From positions 422,501-486,500 of the forward strand of contig VWND01000023.1 in the NCBI GenBank assembly GCA_009599575.1: a DNA stretch of 64,000 bases, read 5' to 3'. Below, piece after piece: positions 59,051 to 64,000 of the stretch. The position numbers and the translations under genes were made by a program. The notes beneath the pieces are model-generated. The model did no database searches. It was given only the letters and a program-made list of their open reading frames with translations, and was not told where the DNA came from. Origin of the DNA: Blumeriella jaapii. Lineage: Eukaryota > Ascomycota > Leotiomycetes > Helotiales > Drepanopezizaceae. How positions within the stretch are numbered: the stretch's first letter is position 1; every line of letters starts with the position of its first letter.

Positions 59051-62000
59051 ATGATATTTTTCGTTTTAAAAATCTTAAAAGCTTTATTTTAAAACGTTAG
59101 TATTAAGCGATCGCCGATTTTTATGTATTTGAATATATTAAAATCAATTGCTTTTTTATTCGTATTTCCTACGTAATAATTTGAATTTTTTAAAACGTGA
59201 TTCGCTCGGCCTAATAATTTATATAATTTCGAAACGTCGTACGCGTTATAAATTTAAAAAAAGCAGCGTATTTACGTACGATCGGAATAACAATACGCGC
59301 TTATAATATTTTCGTTCGGGCTATTTAAATAAAAACGCGTTCGAAAAGCTGGTCGAGAATATTCGTAAAATAAAAATCAAAAGCTTAATTAAAATGGAAT
59401 GCGAAAAGTGTACTATTACGCATTTAAAATAAATGATTTTAAAAGCAATATTAAAAAACAAATTTCCTAGGTTTTTTTTTCGTATCGGCTAAGACTTTTA
59501 CGATTATTTTAAAAGTCGTAAAAAAATTTACAACGGTTCGACGTAAATGTTTTTAATAAAAAACGAATATAATAAAAAAATTTAAGTTTTCGTTATTAAA
59601 ACGAAAAATATAAAAGTCGTTTTAAACCGTTTCCAAACGTTCGACGCATAAATAAAACGCTAATATAATTTTTTCATTTGCAAAATTCGATAAAATAACG
59701 AGTCGTCGGTAATTTTAAAATAAAAAAATATTATTTCGAAATACTAAAAATAAGCGGAGCGCGAAAGTATCGATCTGAAATTGATTTTATTTTACGTATA
59801 CCAACCAAATGGCTCGATCGAACGAATAAAAAAGAAAATAATTAAACGTTCGATAAAAATAAAAATTAAAACGGGCCTTTTAATTTTTTTTAAGCCCGAA
59901 ACGATAAAAACAGCAGCGCATTTGTATAATATATCGCCGCTTACGAAAAAATAATTTAAGTTTTCAAATAAAATTTTGCATAACTGATTTAAGCAATATT
60001 TCCGATACTACGACCTTGCTATTATAAAAGCGCGTACGGCCGATTTTAAACCAAATTAAAATAAAATTTATACGTACGAAGCTCGTGCGTATTTAATAAT
60101 AAAAAATCGGAAAGCTATAAAACACAAAAAAGAATTTAAAATCTTTTCGAAAAAATATATCGGATATTTAATTAAATATAACGTTTTTAATATTTACAAA
60201 ATCTAAGTTTTTTAGCTGATGCGTATAATTACGAGCCGAAACGTAATATTTAACGAATCTAAGTTTTATTTTTCGAAAAATGAAAATTTAAATTTTATAA
60301 TTAAATTAAAGTTTTAAAAAACCGTAGAATTTATCGAAAACGCGGAGAACGAAAAAGTTTAAAACGCTGAATATCAGATATTAGCGGGCGGTTTTAATAG
60401 CGGCGCAGACTAGCAAAACTCGGTGTGCTAAAAAGGAAATAATATAAAAGAAGAGCCATTATTATAAAACGAGCAACTTTCAGATTTTACAAAAAGGAAT
60501 AGAAGTTATTTTCCACCGGAGCCGCTATTAAAACCAGGATCGATCTTAGGCTTTTTTAATGGACTTTTAAAATCTACGATAAAAAAAATATATTTTAATA
60601 TTAATGAATTTAAATATTTCAAAAAATAAGACCAAATTCACGGGAATAATAAACCTAATAAAAGTCGAAGCGATCGAGCCTTTTTTTACGATCGATTCAA
60701 ACGTTTAAAATTCGGAAATAATAGTCTTTTATAAAAATTCTTTCGATAAAGCTATTACTAATCAATTTTAATTTTGAAAACTAATTATTAATCGGAAGTA
60801 TACAAAACATATCCGAAATATTCTGACCGACGCGATAAAAGCGTCAGAAAATTATAAAAATTTTAAAAAAAATAACAAATTAACAAAGCTTATTATTGCA
60901 AAACAAAATAAAACAAAGCAAAGCTTCAGAAGGTTTTCCGGCGCGGGCATAAAAATGGCTCTATACGAAAAAACGCGCAATTCAACCCTTTAAATTATAA
61001 TTAAAAGCTATCGCCCGGCAAATCAGGCGCCAAATCGATTTAAAATAGAATAGCCACCTGAACGCTTGCTTTTAAAAGCTTTTTTAAAGCTGATTATTAA
61101 AAAAAAGGTATTATTTAAAAAAAATAAAAAAAATAAATCGAAGTTTCCGATTGTCACGGTGTATCAAAAGACAGACCAGGGAGCAAGGCATTTATTTGGT
61201 TAATATACTGAATTTTAAGGATTTAAAAAAATACAAAAGGTCCGTTTGGTTATATTTTTAGGTTTATTTGGGTCGTGCCTGCTCGGGCGACCGACCGAAA
61301 GCCGAAGGCCGAAGGCCGTCCGGCAAGGTCTCGGCCAAAGGCCGGGAACTTGGACCGTGCCCTCTGACACCGATAAACGATAAAAAGCAGCTGATTTCAA
61401 AAACTGTTAAACGAAATCGTACAAATTTTATTTCACACTGGCCGAATAAACCGGAAATATACGCTACGATATTCGAAATTTTTTAATTAATAGCTTTATC
61501 TACCAAACAACAGATCGACGAATTCGTTTATACGTTTTAAACAAACGAGCCGATTCAAATGAATAGAAAAGATTTTTAGGCTGTTTACGCAATAATAGCG
61601 GCTTCGATAAGAAAAAAGTCGGTAAAAAATATTTAACTTTTCGACCAAAAATAATATCGGAACAATTTACCGAAAGTTTTAAAAACTGAAACGAATTAAA
61701 AAACCACCAAATAGAAAAGCAGTTTAAAAAAAAAGCAAAAATCGAAATTATAAACTTAAAAACCAGAAAATGCTAGAAGATTATTAAAAGAAATGAAATC
61801 ATAAAGCTTATTTTATTTAAATAGGTTTTTATATACAAAACGAATAGCTCAGGCGAATTGCAGCGGTGCAAATCGAAACTAATCGTAAAATTTTTTTTTT
61901 AAAACGAAGCTTTAATTTTTTTTATATACGCAATTATATTCGCAGCCCGTTTTTTCCGAACGGTTCTAGCGCTAGCGGCTTATTTCGATCTGAAAATCAA

Positions 62001-62557
62001 GCAATTCGATATAATTAATATATTCGTTAATACAAAACGAAATTTCAGAAATAAACTAGTTACGTGCTATCTGCCTAATAAATTTAAATAACCAGATATA
62101 ATAATACAGCTAGACCGAGCTTTATATAAATTGAAAAACTTTTCAGTTTTATAATACGGCGAATTCGCTAATATTTTAAAAAAGCTGAAGCTCGAACCAA
62201 TAAACGAAAAGCTTTGTATATTCGCTAACGAAATACGGAGCGTATATATAGCGTTTTACGTCGACGATATTTAAGTTTTATACCACGCTTTCTATTCGTT
62301 AAGAGCCGACGAAATTATTTTCGATCTGAAAAAAGCTTACGAATTTACAAATATAAAAGATTTGAATTATTTTTTCGAAGTTCGTATTTTACGAAACAAA
62401 AAAAAAAAAAAAAAATCTTTCTGCTTTACGATTCGTATATCGAAAAAATCGCTACGAAGTTTAATATATATAAAAAGCGCTTTTTAAATACGCTTTTCTT
62501 AACCTGCGAATTTATTAAAAACCCAAGCGTAGCTACGCTTTCGCAAATTAAAAAATA
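59051..62557 (+). pseudogene. pol: Integrase and RT of D, decayed and truncated
   Basis: Integrase: zinc-binding segment with MECEKCTITHLK near 59398 (CxxC intact); PNGSIER near 59820 in decayed form; the 'SRNVIF' motif near 60245. RT: AFVNAKRN-equivalent near 62030, LDRALYKLK near 62115 and intact YVDDI at 62257-62271. The frame ends at the breakpoint near 62557 before RNase H. A non-RIP solo LTR splits the integrase-RT linker at 61152-61369. Confidence 0.85.
61152..61369. mobile_element. Solo LTR of a different family (F), not RIP-affected
   Basis: This 218-bp sequence runs from tgtcacggtgtatc to ccgtgccctctgaca with inverted ends TGTCA/TGACA, flanked by ccgat at 61147-61151 and 61370-61374. 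C1 has the empty site (tttccgataagcg). The element has no internal region and is GC-rich with intact CpA/TpG. It is either a recent arrival or too short or too rare to have been targeted by RIP. It includes a short repeat of gccgaag. Confidence 0.92.
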
Positions 62558-62790
62558 CTTAGGGGCGCCTGTGGGTGGGATTACAACCGATTCAACACCG
62601 AGTCAAATCCGAGTTAACACTTGGCGTAAAATTAACTCCGAGTATAATCAGAGTTAACACGCGATTAAATGAAAATTAATCTTAGAGTTATTAAAGATTA
62701 ATAGATACAATAGGTTGTGTAATAATTCAGAGCTTCGAGAAAAATACAAATCTTATACGAATTAGTTATTACCCTTTATCAACGCTTTTA
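62558..62790. other. Unique sequence after the RIP boundary
   Basis: This is about 230 bp unlike any element above, with normal CpA/TpG. The word gagttaacac occurs twice (near 62612 and 62650) with several ccgagt words. No frame or RNA gene is recognised. It abuts the truncated end of D. Confidence 0.6.
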
Positions 62791-63675
62791 TTAACACCAC
62801 CACCAACATTATCACCACCAACATCACCATCTCGTCGCCGACACCTCGCCGCCACCATCTTATTGTCGCCACCACCAACACCACCACTAATACCACCAAC
62901 ATTATCACCATCAACACCACCACCTCGTCGCCGACACCTCGCTGCCACCACCTCGCTGCCACCACTTCGCTGCCATCATCTCGCTGCCATCACCTCGCTG
63001 CTATCATCTCGCTGCTACTATTTCGCTGCCACCACCTCGCTGCCACCATCTCGCTGCCACCATTTCGTCGCCACCACCATTACTACTATTATCATTACTA
63101 CCACTACTACCACTATCACCACCACTATCACCATTACCACCACCACCTCGCTGCCACCCACCTCGCTGCCATCATTTCGCTGCCATCACTTCGCTGCCAC
63201 CACCTCGCTGCCACCACCTCGCTGCCACCATCTCGCTGCCACCACCACCACCACCATTACCACCACTACCACCACTACCACCACTACCACTATTATCACC
63301 ACTACCACCACTATCACCACTATCACTATTACCTCGCTGCCACCACCTCGCTGCCACCACCTCGCTGCCACCACCTCGCTGCCACCACCACTACCACCAC
63401 TACCACCACTACCACTACCACTATTATCATCACCACCACCACTATCACCACTACCACAATTACCTCGCTGCCACCACCTCGCTGCCACCACCTCGCTGCC
63501 ACCACCTCGCTGCCATCACCTCGCTGCCACCACTTCGCTGCCATCACCACCACTACCACTACCACCACTATCATCACTATCACTATTACCACCACTACCA
63601 CTATTACCACTACTACCACCATTACCACCACCACCATTATTATCACCATTACCACTACTATTATTATTATTATTT
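62791..63675. repeat. Minisatellite and triplet tract, left arm
   Basis: This is a mixture of ACC/ACT/ATC/ATT triplets and blocks of the 14-bp unit ctcgctgccaccac in tandem (for example 63198-63240 and 63330-63390). Many CpA sites are intact, so it shows little RIP. The plus strand is open for 272 codons (62863-63681) only because of the repeat. Confidence 0.92.
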
Positions 63676-63708
63676 CGCTAATACTATTTTGCTAGAAAAA
63701 TAACGAAA

Positions 63709-63748
63709 AGCCGAACAGCCGAACAGCCGAATAGCCGAACAGCCGAAT
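63709..63748. repeat. Five-copy 8-bp repeat
   Basis: Five tandem units agccgaac or agccgaat form the centre of the spacer between the two inverted minisatellite arms. Confidence 0.95.
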
Positions 63749-63764
63749 AAGCTGGGTAATTACA

Positions 63765-64000
63765 ATAATAGCAGCGAGGTGATAGCAGCGAGGTGGTGGC
63801 AGCGAAATGGTGGCAGCGAGATGATGATGGTAGTAATGATAATGGTGGTGATGGTAGTAATGGTGGTAGTGATAGTAATGGTGGTAGTAGTGATAATAAT
63901 GGTAGTGATGGTAATGGTGGTAGTAATAATGGTAGTGGTGGTGGTGGTGGTGGTAGTGGTGGTGGTGGTGGCAGCGAGGTGGTGGCAGCGAGGTGGTGGC
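63765..64000. repeat. Minisatellite tract, right arm in inverted orientation
   Basis: The unit is now gtggtggcagcgag, the reverse complement of the left-arm unit, mixed with GGT/AAT/GAT triplets. It continues past the window end. Confidence 0.92.

Larger units (their letters stand above)
45376..62557 (+). mobile_element. Ty1/Copia retrotransposon D, truncated and split by A3
   Basis: This is the second copy of family C, plus strand, starting with an LTR at 45376-45677 preceded by ataat (45371-45375). A3 interrupts gag at 47190/58513 and a solo LTR interrupts pol at 61152. The element stops within RT at about 62557, equivalent to 38949 in C1. RNase H, the 3' extension and the 3' LTR are missing and are replaced by non-RIP sequence. 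Confidence 0.92.

Noticed and set aside
61215..61486. Two opposite frames of 60-70 codons
   Set aside because: They lie in or straddle the solo LTR, which is non-coding; they are open because of GC content.
62555..62575. Possible telomere at the RIP boundary
   Set aside because: Only a single ttagggg-like word is present, with no tandem TTAGGG/CCCTAA array anywhere.
62863..63681. 272-codon open frame rich in Pro/His/Thr
   Set aside because: It is the translation of the 14-bp minisatellite and ACC triplets; the opposite strand is also open in several frames. No codon use or domain supports a protein.
62791..64000. CRISPR-like regular repeats
   Set aside because: Units are contiguous with no unique spacers, and the context is a fungal repeat block.
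1..64000. tRNA, rRNA or host protein genes
   Set aside because: None recognisable on either strand; everything with domain signal belongs to LTR retrotransposons.

Overview
The window reads as a block of nested, dead LTR retrotransposons from a filamentous ascomycete (Pezizomycotina-type fungus). No host gene is recognisable. The first ~62.5 kb is very AT-rich. CpA/TpG are strongly depleted and TpA enriched, while CpG is well kept. Nearly all premature stops are TAA/TAG, as expected when CAA, CAG and TGG codons lose C or G in CpA/TpG context. This is the signature of repeat-induced point mutation (RIP), which implies a fungus with an active or past RIP system. The species cannot be named from the sequence.

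Layout, resolved from LTR ends and target-site duplications (TSDs). An old minus-strand Ty3/Gypsy element (E: 29443-33152, probably continued by 1-236) was hit by a large Gypsy element A1 (237-29438, plus strand). A1 was hit by Gypsy element B (7442-25343, minus; TSD aactg). B was hit by a second A copy, A2 (9210-20691, minus; TSD gtgt). To the right, a third A copy (A4, 33153-45375, plus, incomplete) is split in its 5' LTR by a complete Ty1/Copia element C1 (33284-41526; TSD ataat) and in its pol gene by a second Copia copy D (45376-about 62557). D in turn holds a complete A copy, A3 (47191-58508, minus), and a 218-bp solo LTR of another family (61152-61369; TSD ccgat) that shows no RIP.

The A family is about 11.3 kb with its insertions removed. 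Its order is LTR, leader, gag, protease, RT, RNase H, integrase with a GPY/F module and acidic tail, an AT-rich spacer, and then an unrecognised third reading frame (ORF3, roughly 1,000 codons) before the 3' LTR. B is a ~6.4 kb Gypsy element. C is an ~8.2 kb Copia element with a half-tRNA initiator-Met primer site and an unusual 3' extension that is open on the antisense strand.

The most unusual structure is a 35-bp palindromic module (14-bp arm, 7-bp core, 14-bp arm). It occurs four times in each full A element, once in the surviving part of A4 and once in B. It lies at the protease/RT and RNase H/integrase linkers and inside ORF3. At the ORF3 locus it is flanked by a 5-bp direct repeat in all three copies, so it looks like a tiny mobile or recombining palindrome living inside retrotransposon genes.

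At about 62560 the RIP-affected DNA stops abruptly. It is followed by ~230 bp of ordinary-looking sequence and then a long minisatellite/microsatellite tract (14-bp unit ctcgctgccaccac mixed with ACC/ATT triplets). The tract switches to its own reverse complement across a short spacer holding five copies of an 8-bp repeat, and it runs off the window end.
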